From assembly GCA_045110575.1 (NCBI GenBank), contig JBGCGF010000064.1:7054-71053 (forward strand): 64,000 nt of DNA, in the 5' to 3' direction. The stretch is from CALDTK01 sp045110575 (GTDB taxonomy: Bacteria > Bacteroidota > Bacteroidia > Chitinophagales > Saprospiraceae). Below the pieces are notes generated by a model. The model did no database searches, had not been told where the DNA came from, and saw nothing but the letters and a program-made list of their open reading frames with translations. Below are positions 16,500 to 24,741 of this stretch, piece by piece. Within the stretch, counting starts at the first letter, position 1, and each line of letters opens with the position of its first letter. Made by a program: the position numbers and the translations under genes.

Positions 16500-17231
16500 T
16501 TAGGCTCCGAGAACACGACCTAAATAAGCTGGAAACATATCGTTCCACAAAGGCCAATCATGCTCTACCCATCCGCGCATATCTAACCAATGCTTGAGGC
16601 CTTTCTCATTGAGCAGGTTGCTCATCCGTACCGTTTCTGGACGACAGATATCCCATTCACTTGTACCTAGAATAATCCCCATTTTATAAAGCGCAGGATT
16701 AGTAGGATTGCGCATAAAGTCCACCGGATTGTTGAAGTACACTTCATCATCGTAGTATCCATTGAGAAAGCTACTCACGTCATAACTCCCCGACATTCCA
16801 ATTAAGTCACTGACGACCTCTGGGAATTTGAAGGCAAAATTGGCAGCAGAGTATGCGCCAAAACTGCAGCCGGCGGCGATCACCTTGTCTGCGTTGTGAC
16901 GTTCTTGAAGCATAGGAACCAACTCATGACGGATCATGCGATCATACGCCGCTTGCGTACGCACCATGTCTCGAGGATGCAACTGTTTGTTGTACCAGCT
17001 CTCGTGGTTCAGGGTGTCGACACAGTATACGATCACTTTCCCTGCGTTAATCAACGGCGCAATGGAATCGATCAAGCCCATGTCTTTCGCTTCGTGATAT
17101 CGCCCAAGGGTAGTAGGGAAAACGATCATTGGTCGCCCGCTCCAACCAAACCGTTGCATCTGAAAGTCACGGCTAACTTGACTAGAATAAAAGCGTTCGA
17201 GCTGTTCTTGCATGTGGTCAAAGGTAGCCAA
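16500..17231 (-). CDS. Esterase-family alpha/beta hydrolase
   Basis: The 243-residue protein belongs to the esterase D-like alpha/beta hydrolases. The nucleophile elbow is 'AAGCSFGAYSAANFAFKFPE' (G-C-S-F-G, nucleophile Ser). Near the N-terminus 'GRPMIVFPTTLGRYHEAKDMG' supplies the oxyanion region, and the C-terminal 'GWVEHDWPLWNDMFPAYL' carries the catalytic His. There is no signal peptide, so it acts in the cytoplasm. It is the first gene of the four-gene operon with two ATP-grasp proteins and a glutamine amidotransferase, where a hydrolase or thioesterase-like activity could release or trim the product. Divergent from the TPR histidine kinase. Confidence 0.8.
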   Translation of the reverse strand: MATFDHMQEQLERFYSSQVSRDFQMQRFGWSGRPMIVFPTTLGRYHEAKDMGLIDSIAPLINAGKVIVYCVDTLNHESWYNKQLHPRDMVRTQAAYDRMIRHELVPMLQERHNADKVIAAGCSFGAYSAANFAFKFPEVVSDLIGMSGSYDVSSFLNGYYDDEVYFNNPVDFMRNPTNPALYKMGIILGTSEWDICRPETVRMSNLLNEKGLKHWLDMRGWVEHDWPLWNDMFPAYLGRVLGA

Positions 17232-17255
17232 CTACCCAATTGATATGTGGAGAGA

Positions 17256-19628
17256 ATGACACTCTTTTCGGCGCAATCCGAGCGGCTTTCGCACAAAGCG
17301 GCGCACTCTTTGCTTAATAATCCAGTGAACACGCTGCCTTTGCTCAGGCTAAGACAGCAAACACGAGAAAACACTTTGTCACACACCACCGCATCCACCA
17401 CTGGCGGGAACCTCAAATTACGAGGGCTCCTACAACAGAGTTCCGACTTGCTGCGCCAGCGGCAACTCAAGAAGGCACTTAACAACGCCCAGATTGCCAA
17501 GGACTTTGCAATGCGGTCTGGCGAAGCCCCTGAAGTAGCTGCCGCAGCACAATTGCTGATGGCTGAGATCTACATTCTCAACGCTTCTTATACCTGCAAC
17601 GAAGAACAGCGCACCCAAGGATGGCGCCTCATCGAGCAGCTCGAAACCAATAGTGTTAAAGGATCTACTGGGCTCAATCCATTTGATCTTCAGTTTACGA
17701 AAGCGCTCTGCAAAAGAAGGTTGGGCGATTTTGCTTCCGCCAAAATCAGCTTCGAATTACTCATTCATGCCCTTCCCGATGATGCCAAACTCGTTCCATA
17801 TGCATGGGCTGCACTTGCGGCTACCGTCGTTCAACTAGGAACCGATGGGGCGGCCGAAGTTTTGGCGAAAGCTGACGAAATACTTGCTGCTTCAACAGAA
17901 GAAACAAAGCAGGAGCTCGCTGCAGAATTGACATACTGCCACGCGCTACATTGCGAACAAAATAATGAACTCGCCGCTGCGCTGAACTACGCGCACGATG
18001 CGACGAAATGGTCTAAACTGGCCAATATTCCGGAAGTTCAAATGAATGCGACTACCCTCCTCGGTAGACTAAGTCGCCTCAATAGGAATTATCCAATCGC
18101 TCTGCGCATGTGCTATGAGGCGATGGATATGGCCGAGCAGCTTGACTGCAAACCGATTCGAATTGAGACTCACCTCGAAATTGGACACGTATTTCACTCG
18201 CTCAACAATGATCGGGAAGCAGAGAAATACTTCAAGTTTGTAGCCGAAGAATCTAAAGTGATAGGTCGAGTAGAAACCGCATACCAAGCCGCACTCGCGC
18301 TAGGTAAATCGGCCGAACGCTCTCAAAATACAGATCTCGCAAACGCGTATCTATCAGCAGCACTTCAAGCTGCTCAAAGCCTCGAGTGGACCTTCAAACA
18401 AGGTGTTGTTCTTGGTGAAATAGCCTCTATAAAGTTCGATCAAGGAGAGATTGAACTAGCTCGGCACTTTGTCGCAGCAGCACTTCAACGTTTCTCGACA
18501 AAACCAGGATATCCTCGTTCTGCTAAGACCTGCTTCGTACAGGCTCGCATTGCTTTCGCTGATGGCGCCTTTCAAGAAGCCATCGCCTTTGCTGAACAAG
18601 CTTCGGAAGCTGCAACCAATGAAGGTCGAAGCGAACTCTTCGTTGATGCCGTAAACCTCATTTCGAAGAGCCAAGAAGCACTTGGCAATTTCGAACTCGC
18701 ACTAAAAGCACAAAACCTAGCGACTTCAAAAGCACTCAAACTACTTCAAGAACAACGCGGCAGGCATTTGCCCGATCTTGACATGCGAGCTGCCTTGAGA
18801 AAGAAAGAGCGTGAAATTGAAAAATTAACGCGCGAAAACAGCCTTAAGTCGGCACTAATCGACAAAAACGAGGAAATTGAAAGAGCAAACCGTGACCTCT
18901 TGCAGGCAAACGAGGAGCTCCGTCAATTTGCTTACGTGGCAAGTCACGACCTCAAAGAGCCGGTCAGACAGATTGGGAGTTATGTCAGCCTGATCAAGCG
19001 TAAGTATGCTCACCTTTTCGATGAGGATGCGCAGGAATACTTCGGTTTTGTGACTGAAGGGGTTTCTCGACTCAATCGACTACTCGACTCACTCATGCAC
19101 TATGCAGCAGTTGCTCGAGAGGAGAAAGAGGTTTCAAGTGTCGACCTGAATCGACTCATGTTCACGATTGAATCTGAAATTGGGAGTCATATCAAGGACG
19201 CCAATGCGAAGATTGCGTATGATGCGCTTCCAGTCATTTACACCGGAGGGAAATTGCTACGTCATGTCTTGAAAGCGCTGGTCCAAAATGCGCTCAAATT
19301 CAAGCGTCCAGGTGCCGATCCTCAGATTCAGATTCGCGTACACCAAAAGGGAGAATTCCATCAGGTTGAAATCCAAGACAACGGTATTGGAATCAAGCAA
19401 GAATATCAAGACAAGGTCTTCGGCCTTTTCCAAATGCTCAATGCAAAAACCGAGTACATCGGTACAGGTGTTGGACTTGCTATTGCTCAGAAAACGGTGC
19501 AACGTTTAGGCGGACGGATCTGGTTTACAGCCAATGCTGACGGATCACCGGGCACAACCTTCTGCCTCACGCTCCCTATAGCTTCCGACCGCATTGCCAG
19601 TGGGAAGAGACTCGCCGAAGCCGCCTAG
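17256..19628 (+). CDS. Cytoplasmic TPR-containing sensor histidine kinase
   Basis: The protein has about 790 residues. I prefer the ATG at 17256 over a GTG three codons earlier. There are no membrane helices. Residues 50-500 are tetratricopeptide repeats. A coiled coil follows ('KKEREIEKLTRENSLKSALIDKNEEIERANRDLLQANEEL'). The dimerisation/phosphoacceptor helix is 'AYVASHDLKEPVRQIGSYV' (phospho-His in S-H-D-L-K-E-P). The ATPase domain has the N box 'LVQNALKFKR', G1 'DNGIGI' and G2 'GTGVGLAIAQKTVQRLGG'. The input is probably sensed by protein contact through the TPRs. No response regulator adjoins it. Its last 84 bp overlap the convergent lipoprotein gene. Motif copies lie at 17743 and 17858. 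Confidence 0.9.
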   Translation: MTLFSAQSERLSHKAAHSLLNNPVNTLPLLRLRQQTRENTLSHTTASTTGGNLKLRGLLQQSSDLLRQRQLKKALNNAQIAKDFAMRSGEAPEVAAAAQLLMAEIYILNASYTCNEEQRTQGWRLIEQLETNSVKGSTGLNPFDLQFTKALCKRRLGDFASAKISFELLIHALPDDAKLVPYAWAALAATVVQLGTDGAAEVLAKADEILAASTEETKQELAAELTYCHALHCEQNNELAAALNYAHDATKWSKLANIPEVQMNATTLLGRLSRLNRNYPIALRMCYEAMDMAEQLDCKPIRIETHLEIGHVFHSLNNDREAEKYFKFVAEESKVIGRVETAYQAALALGKSAERSQNTDLANAYLSAALQAAQSLEWTFKQGVVLGEIASIKFDQGEIELARHFVAAALQRFSTKPGYPRSAKTCFVQARIAFADGAFQEAIAFAEQASEAATNEGRSELFVDAVNLISKSQEALGNFELALKAQNLATSKALKLLQEQRGRHLPDLDMRAALRKKEREIEKLTRENSLKSALIDKNEEIERANRDLLQANEELRQFAYVASHDLKEPVRQIGSYVSLIKRKYAHLFDEDAQEYFGFVTEGVSRLNRLLDSLMHYAAVAREEKEVSSVDLNRLMFTIESEIGSHIKDANAKIAYDALPVIYTGGKLLRHVLKALVQNALKFKRPGADPQIQIRVHQKGEFHQVEIQDNGIGIKQEYQDKVFGLFQMLNAKTEYIGTGVGLAIAQKTVQRLGGRIWFTANADGSPGTTFCLTLPIASDRIASGKRLAEAA
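17743..17756 (-). repeat. Dispersed motif copy 5 (GGAA loop)
   Basis: Minus-strand ATTTTGGCGGAAGC, antisense in the histidine kinase gene, read as ASAKI; first base differs. Confidence 0.7.
17858..17873 (+). repeat. Dispersed motif copy 6 (exact)
   Basis: AGTTTTGGCGAAAGCT, sense in the histidine kinase gene, read as VLAKA; 102 bp from copy 5 in opposite orientation. Confidence 0.9.
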
Positions 19629-20093
19629 AGAGCTACCTAGTTTTCCCAAGGCCGCCTTTTTCAATTGGCCAGTCAAATCGATGACCGATTGATACTGCTT
19701 GTATCGTTTAATGAAGCGTGGCATTAGACTTATTGCCTCTTTCGCATAGGGTTTGGTCAAGACCGGAAGCATAAAGCCAATGCGTTGTGCATCGGTCATT
19801 TGCTGCTGACCGCGCAGGATCTGTGCCGTGAGCGTATCGACGATGGGTCCATTTGTTTTGGCGTAAGCTTTCACATACTTAACTCCTTGCTTAGGATTGA
19901 GCCGATCTACGGCATCGTGCATCATTCCAACCATACTGATGGCTAACACATCTCTTTTCTCCGAGATAGAAACGTTCGGTCCTGTAGCCGCAAGCAACTG
20001 GGCTTGATGAGACTGTAGGTCTTTGGTAAAACCACAGGCAGTTATTAGGCTTACGCCAAAACCAAGAACAAGCAGGTAACAGAGCGTCTTCAT
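19545..20093 (-). CDS. Small lipoprotein of unknown function
   Basis: The 182 residues open with 'MKTLCYLLVLGFGVSLITACG', a lipoprotein signal with lipobox I-T-A-C. The mature part is helical and polar and matches no family I recognise. Its 3' end overlaps the 3' end of the histidine kinase gene by 84 bp on the opposite strand. The C-terminal tail (after 'GGFGESLPTGNAVGSYRE') is encoded only in this overlap and may be a recent extension. Two copies of the dispersed motif (19855 and 20049, both with GTAA loop) lie 180 bp apart inside it in opposite orientations. Confidence 0.7.
   Translation of the reverse strand: MKTLCYLLVLGFGVSLITACGFTKDLQSHQAQLLAATGPNVSISEKRDVLAISMVGMMHDAVDRLNPKQGVKYVKAYAKTNGPIVDTLTAQILRGQQQMTDAQRIGFMLPVLTKPYAKEAISLMPRFIKRYKQYQSVIDLTGQLKKAALGKLGSSLGGFGESLPTGNAVGSYREREAEGCAR
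19855..19869 (+). repeat. Dispersed motif copy 7 (GTAA loop)
   Basis: GTTTTGGCGTAAGCT, antisense in the lipoprotein gene, read as AYAKT. Confidence 0.85.
20049..20062 (-). repeat. Dispersed motif copy 8 (GTAA loop)
   Basis: Minus-strand GTTTTGGCGTAAGC, sense in the lipoprotein gene, within its signal peptide codons (FGVS). Confidence 0.85.
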
Positions 20094-20117
20094 ACATACG
20101 AATGTACTCCTGTAAAG

Positions 20118-20870
20118 TTAGAAGTCCCCTTCCTCCAAATTGCGACGAAGTCGCTCAGCTTCAAGTGCTTGTTGGCGAAACACTTCACGCTCCTGCTTGG
20201 TGTATGCAAACGTGTCTGCAGGGAAATACGGAGCATCAACGTATACCTCTTCTGGCTCGGGTACTCTATAGTCAAGCAGTGACGAACGGAACATCCAAGC
20301 GACAAGCGCTCCGACGATTCCACCAAGCAAATGGCTTTCCCAGCTCACATTGAGTTGATCCGGCAAGACGCCAGCGATCATCCCTGAAAAGTAAAATAGG
20401 ATCACTAAAGCAACGACTATGCTCTGCATGGACCGTTTGAAGATGCCCAAGAAAAAGAGGAAGCTAACAAGTGCATACGCTACCCCACTGGCGCCTACGT
20501 GACTGATCGTAATGTCTGCGCCCCAACCTTCTCCTCTTGCTAAAAACCACACTGAAATCCCGGTCAATACGTACATCAATACCATCGCACGTGAAGCGAT
20601 ACGCGGATAGAAGTACGTAAGGAGAAAGATGGTCGCCAGCAGCGGTACAGAATTATTGGCCAAGTGCCCCCAACCGCTATGCGCAAGAGGTGCGGTGATA
20701 ATGCCGAGTAATCCTTCAATTCTGCGAGGAACGATACCCCACGAACCTGGGGACTGAAATAGAAACAGTCGAACCAAGTGAAGCCCCCACAAGAAGCCAA
20801 CTGCGACAACACTGGTTTTCAGTGCAGCGAGTAGTTGGTCGCGTTCGCGGGTGATGGATGCTAATGACAT
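20118..20870 (-). CDS. Rhomboid-family intramembrane serine protease
   Basis: This 250-residue polytopic membrane protein has six predicted helices. The family signatures are all present: 'APLAHSGWGHLANNS' (the H-x-x-x-x-H-x-x-x-N block), the catalytic serine in 'HVGASG' (Ser128) and the catalytic histidine in 'SWESHLLGGIVGAL' (His180). It cleaves membrane-spanning substrates within the inner membrane; natural substrates in this phylum are unknown. It lies 24 bp upstream of the small lipoprotein gene on the same strand and may be co-transcribed with it. Confidence 0.92.
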   Translation of the reverse strand: MSLASITRERDQLLAALKTSVVAVGFLWGLHLVRLFLFQSPGSWGIVPRRIEGLLGIITAPLAHSGWGHLANNSVPLLATIFLLTYFYPRIASRAMVLMYVLTGISVWFLARGEGWGADITISHVGASGVAYALVSFLFFLGIFKRSMQSIVVALVILFYFSGMIAGVLPDQLNVSWESHLLGGIVGALVAWMFRSSLLDYRVPEPEEVYVDAPYFPADTFAYTKQEREVFRQQALEAERLRRNLEEGDF

Positions 20871-20941
20871 GTGGACTGAAAACGCATTGACCTTGAATGG
20901 GGTTGTGCGAATGAAGCGTCTTGCAGACGAATGAACACAGA

Positions 20942-20977
20942 AATAGGATGCACAAGCGTTTACTCGTGCATCCTATT
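20942..20977 (-). terminator. Hairpin terminator after the E1 dehydrogenase gene
   Basis: A perfect 12-bp stem (AATAGGATGCAC with GTGCATCCTATT, 12-base loop) lies 40 bp beyond the stop at 21018 on the minus strand. The following T tract is poor, so termination may be inefficient. Confidence 0.55.
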
Positions 20978-21017
20978 CGATGTTGAAATTCTAGAAATCA
21001 AAAGGATTCAGCGGGTT

Positions 21018-23381
21018 TTAACGCCCCATCATCTTCAGAACGGTCTCTGCGATTTCCTCTACGTTCGGCTTCGTAAAGTAGTCTCCATCCGAGCCAAATG
21101 GAGGACGGTGAGCTTTAGCCGATAAGGTTTGAGGAGCGATATCGAGGTGCTCGAAGACTTCTTGCACATCCAGTAGGTTGCGCATAATGTATGCACCTCC
21201 ACCACCCGGAACGTCCTCGTCTACGACGAGTACACGGTTGGTTTTGCGAACACTTTCACCAATGCTGTGGTGAATATCGAATGGCAACATGGTTTGCACA
21301 TCGATCAACTCGACAGAGATGCCATGACCTGCTAAAAGCTCTACTGCTTCTTGACAGATAGGGACACATGCACCGTAAGTCACCATCGTGAGATCCTCTC
21401 CATCGTTCATGATTTCAGGAACACCAAGCGGCAGAGTGAAAGACTCTAGGTTGGTTGGAACCTCTTCACGCAAACGATACGCATTCAGCGTTTCGATGAC
21501 CAATCCTGGCTCGCACGCTTTCATCAACGTGTTGTACATGCCGATGGCCTGGAGCATATTACGAGGCACACAAATGTGCATTCCTCGTAACGAATTAATG
21601 ATCATACCTAGTGGTGATCCAGCATGCCAGATACCCTCTAGACGGTGTCCACGCGAGCGAATGATCACTGGAGCACGCTGCATGCCGTCGGTACGGTACA
21701 AGGTGCTGGCGAGATCATCGGAAAGCGCTGATATCGCGTAGATGAGGTAATCGAGGTATTGAATCTCTGCAATTGGTCTGAAACCACGTAGGGCCAAGCC
21801 GATCGCCTGTCCAACGATTGTCCACTCACGAATACCCGTGTCAAAAACACGCTCTTCGCCATACTTGTCTTGCAAGCCTGCAAAGCCTTGGTTGACATCA
21901 CCAATCTGACCAACGTCTTCTCCAAAGGCGAGTACTCGAGCATCACGCTCAAGCAGGCTATCGAAGAATTTATTCAGCAATTGGAAGCCGGGTTGACGCT
22001 TAGGATTCTCTGCATAGACGGCAGGCTCTCCTTCAACTTCTCCCACGCTTCCTGGTCCTGATAGGTAGAGATTGGTTGAATAATCTTCGAACCCATCAGC
22101 AAGCATTCCTTCAATAAAGGACTGTATGGCAGGTGAAGCTTCGCTTCCCTCGGCAATTAAGCCAAGTTGAAAGCGACGCGCTTGAACGAGGCACTCAGAC
22201 TTTGTCGCCTGCTTATTTTTTGAAAGCGTTATCGCTCCGGCAGAATCTGCTGGCAAGAGGTTTAATAGCTCCGTTCGTACTCCATCAGCAGCAACTAGAG
22301 AATTCTCCCAGGCATCTCTCATGCCTTCCATCGCATCACCTAATGCTCTTGTTTCAGTTTCGAGTAGCTGCTCTTCTGTCGCGTAGTCTTCATCGAGAAG
22401 CCATTGACGGAAGTGCTTATTACAGTCAAATTCCAACTCAAAAGCTAGACGCTTCTTAGACTTGTAACGCTCGTGCGACCCCGAAGTACTGTGACCTAGT
22501 TGTTGCGTCACTTCTTGTACATGGACAAGCACTGGAACATGATCCTCACGAGCAATCTTAGCTGCTCGTTGGTATGCCGCTACGAGACCAGGGTAATCCC
22601 AAGCCTTCACACGAATGATCTCAACTCCTTCTTGTTCCTCGTTGCGTTGCAAACCGTACAGCGCTGCACTGATCGATCCTTTGGTTGTCTGAAACTCTGT
22701 AGGAACTGAAATGCCGTAGCCATCATCCCAAACGTTCACGACCATTGGAACTTGCAGAACACCAGCGGCATTCATGCTCTCCCAGAAGACACCTTCAGAG
22801 GTTGATGCATCTCCGATGGTTACCCAGCAAATTTCATTTCCTTGGTTAGAGAGATTAGACTCTGAAAATTGAGGAAGACGTCTGAATTTTTTAGAAGCAA
22901 ATGCTAAGCCCAGTCCCCTTGCCATTTGACCTGCGGTACAGCTGATATCAGACGAGACATTGAACGTTTCTTTTAGAGGAAGAAGGTTGCCTTCTACATC
23001 ATATGTGCGCGTTGCAAAGTGACTGTTCATCTGACGACCGCCACTAAAAGGGTCGTTTTTCGAGTCAGCATAGAGCTGAGAAAAGAACTGAGAAGGTGTA
23101 CAAAGGTCGAGCGCCATCATCAGCGTCTGATCTCTGTAGTAACCTGATCTCCAATCGCCTTTCTCAAACTGTGTAGAGAGCGCCACCTGAGGAAGCTCTT
23201 TACCGTCACCGATGATTCCAAATTTTGCTTTGCCAGTAAGCACCTGCTTACGACCAAGAATGGAACATTCCCGACTTAAACAACACAAATAGTAATGCTC
23301 CATTGCGCTCTGAGCGTCAATGCCGATCGATTTGTTGTCAAGGAAAGTATCAGGAGAATTGGGAGCTTCTGTCTTCGTCAA
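21018..23381 (-). CDS. Branched-chain 2-oxoacid dehydrogenase E1, fused alpha and beta subunits
   Basis: At 787 residues this is the fused E1 found in Bacteroidota, decarboxylating 2-oxo acids (probably from Val, Leu, Ile) with thiamine diphosphate and passing the acyl group to E2 lipoamide. The alpha half (1-380) holds the ThDP motif 'GDASTSEGVFWESMNAAG...VVNVWDDGYGISVP' and the phospholoop-like 'TSGSHERYKSKKRL'. The beta half (about 450-787) has 'LAFGEDVGQIGDVNQGFAGLQDKYG', 'DTGIREWTIVGQAIGLALRG' and 'VLVVDEDVPGGGGAYIMRNLL'. The E2 and E3 genes are not in the window. Translation starts at a TTG (23381) in this reading; a Met lies 27 codons further in. The 311-bp gap 23382-23692 upstream holds only the next gene's promoter region. 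Confidence 0.92.
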   Translation of the reverse strand: MTKTEAPNSPDTFLDNKSIGIDAQSAMEHYYLCCLSRECSILGRKQVLTGKAKFGIIGDGKELPQVALSTQFEKGDWRSGYYRDQTLMMALDLCTPSQFFSQLYADSKNDPFSGGRQMNSHFATRTYDVEGNLLPLKETFNVSSDISCTAGQMARGLGLAFASKKFRRLPQFSESNLSNQGNEICWVTIGDASTSEGVFWESMNAAGVLQVPMVVNVWDDGYGISVPTEFQTTKGSISAALYGLQRNEEQEGVEIIRVKAWDYPGLVAAYQRAAKIAREDHVPVLVHVQEVTQQLGHSTSGSHERYKSKKRLAFELEFDCNKHFRQWLLDEDYATEEQLLETETRALGDAMEGMRDAWENSLVAADGVRTELLNLLPADSAGAITLSKNKQATKSECLVQARRFQLGLIAEGSEASPAIQSFIEGMLADGFEDYSTNLYLSGPGSVGEVEGEPAVYAENPKRQPGFQLLNKFFDSLLERDARVLAFGEDVGQIGDVNQGFAGLQDKYGEERVFDTGIREWTIVGQAIGLALRGFRPIAEIQYLDYLIYAISALSDDLASTLYRTDGMQRAPVIIRSRGHRLEGIWHAGSPLGMIINSLRGMHICVPRNMLQAIGMYNTLMKACEPGLVIETLNAYRLREEVPTNLESFTLPLGVPEIMNDGEDLTMVTYGACVPICQEAVELLAGHGISVELIDVQTMLPFDIHHSIGESVRKTNRVLVVDEDVPGGGGAYIMRNLLDVQEVFEHLDIAPQTLSAKAHRPPFGSDGDYFTKPNVEEIAETVLKMMGR

Positions 23382-23658
23382 GGTTAGAGTTTTCGAACTT
23401 TGCTGAATCTCGAAGAATCAAGGTCAGCAGAGTCATTGGTTAGGCCTTCAAAGGTAAGCAGAAGGAGCCTTACCCGCGATAACCTATACCTATGAATCTC
23501 TGTCAAACTTTGATTACTAACAGAAGAGACCTCTCGACCACGAAGAAATCCAGCAGAATGGGCTGTTTGGAGGCTAAATAGAGGCGTTAACAGCTACATT
23601 AACGACGGCTTAACGCGTTATTAGCTTGTCGGAGGGTGCATTTCGACCTCAAGGGCCT

Positions 23659-23666
23659 TAAGTTTG
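23659..23666 (+). promoter_or_regulatory. Candidate -7 box (TAAGTTTG) of the DUF1573 gene
   Basis: TAAGTTTG fits TAnnTTTG and lies 26 bp before the ATG at 23693, giving a leader of about 20 nt. No exact TTG is found at the usual -33 spacing. Confidence 0.4.
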
Positions 23667-23692
23667 TACTACTAAATCAAAAAACCTCGATC

Positions 23693-24151
23693 ATGAAAAA
23701 TATTCTCGCACTTCTCATCCTTTGTTTCAGTGTTGTTGCAGTCAATGCACAAGACGCCGCTCCAGCTGCTTCTGTTGACGGACCAGACATGAACTTCGAA
23801 ACAACTGAGATCGACTACGGTACAATTGCTCAGAACAGTGATCCACTCCGCGTCTTCAAGTTTACGAACGAAGGAACAGAGCCTCTCGTAATCAAGCACG
23901 CAAAAGGATCTTGTGGATGTACAGTTCCTTCTTACCCAAAGCAGCCTATTGCTCCAGGTGAGTCTGCAACGATTGAAGTACGTTACGACACGAAGCGTAT
24001 CGGACCATTCCAAAAGACTGTAACGCTTACTACAAACGAAAATGACGAGAAGCACACGCTTCGCATCAAAGGAAAAGTTGAGCAAGCAGCAGCTAGCGAA
24101 GACGCTCTTCCTGAGTCAGCTCCTAGCCTTCTCAACGGAGGTGGACGCTAA
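23693..24151 (+). CDS. Secreted DUF1573-domain protein
   Basis: I start it at 'MKNILALLILCFSVVAVNAQ', a signal peptide, giving 152 residues. The mature protein is a single DUF1573 (Ig-like, ASPM-SPD-2-Hydin-type) domain: 'FETTEIDYGTIAQNSDPLRVFKFTNEGTEPLVIKHAKGSCGCTVPSYPKQPIAPGESATIEVRYDT'. The 'SCGCT' and 'P-x-x-P-I-x-P-G' blocks are diagnostic. This family is abundant and highly expressed in Bacteroidota, probably in the periplasm or envelope, with no proven function. Codon use looks optimised (many GTT, CGT, AAG), consistent with strong expression, and it has its own promoter box and strong terminator. Confidence 0.88.
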   Translation: MKNILALLILCFSVVAVNAQDAAPAASVDGPDMNFETTEIDYGTIAQNSDPLRVFKFTNEGTEPLVIKHAKGSCGCTVPSYPKQPIAPGESATIEVRYDTKRIGPFQKTVTLTTNENDEKHTLRIKGKVEQAAASEDALPESAPSLLNGGGR

Positions 24152-24171
24152 GCCCAGCTTAGATTAAACTT

Positions 24172-24208
24172 AAAGCCCCAGCAATCTGATGATTGCTGGG
24201 GCTTTTTT
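24172..24208 (+). terminator. Strong rho-independent terminator after the DUF1573 gene
   Basis: A perfect 15-bp stem (AAAGCCCCAGCAATC and its complement) with loop TGAT is followed by a T tract; the stem's own A-rich start lets it work on both strands, also serving the convergent lipoprotein gene. Confidence 0.92.
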
Positions 24209-24263
24209 AATGGTAGGAATGCTGGGTACCCTGACGAATCCTTGAATGCTGAATGAGAGTTGA

Positions 24264-24695
24264 CTACTCTTCGTCTTGCAACTCAACCTCAGACTCACGC
24301 ATTGGCAATTGCTTTGGTTGATCGTCAGGTCTAAGCTTGAAGAAAAACGGCGTTCCTCGAATGACAGTAGAGAGGTGTAAGGTGCTGTCTGAAGCTTCGT
24401 CAACTACAAATGAGTCAAGCAATACAGATCCCCGCAGGTTAATCACTCCATTTTCGTAGGAGTAGCCAAGCTTGAGTGATTCTCCTGTAAAGTTCGTTTC
24501 GATGATTTGAGAGGTCGTATCGAATTCAAAAAATGCAGCATCGAGCGTATTCGTCTTTCGACCGTTACGCATCGCTTCTTCTACAGCCCAGCGACCATGT
24601 TCGCTAGGCAACTTAGGACCGTCGGTTGGGGCATCTAGGCTGCAAGCCCCAAAGGACACAAAGCCACCGATAAGTAAAGCAGGTTTCCACTTCAT
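24264..24695 (-). CDS. Lipoprotein of unknown function
   Basis: The 143-residue product begins 'MKWKPALLIGGFVSFGACS' with lipobox F-G-A-C. The mature domain alternates polar and hydrophobic residues ('GVINLRGSVLLDSFVVDEASDSTLHLSTVIRGTPFFFKLRP'), suggesting a small beta-barrel of the lipocalin-like type often annotated in Bacteroidota lipoproteins. I cannot name the family. It is followed by the bidirectional terminator at 24172-24208 and preceded at 46 bp by the metallophosphoesterase gene on the same strand, so the two may be one unit. Confidence 0.7.
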   Translation of the reverse strand: MKWKPALLIGGFVSFGACSLDAPTDGPKLPSEHGRWAVEEAMRNGRKTNTLDAAFFEFDTTSQIIETNFTGESLKLGYSYENGVINLRGSVLLDSFVVDEASDSTLHLSTVIRGTPFFFKLRPDDQPKQLPMRESEVELQDEE

Positions 24696-24741
24696 AACAG
24701 CTCAAATGTAACTGGATGCGGGGATACTTTAGAGAATCGTT

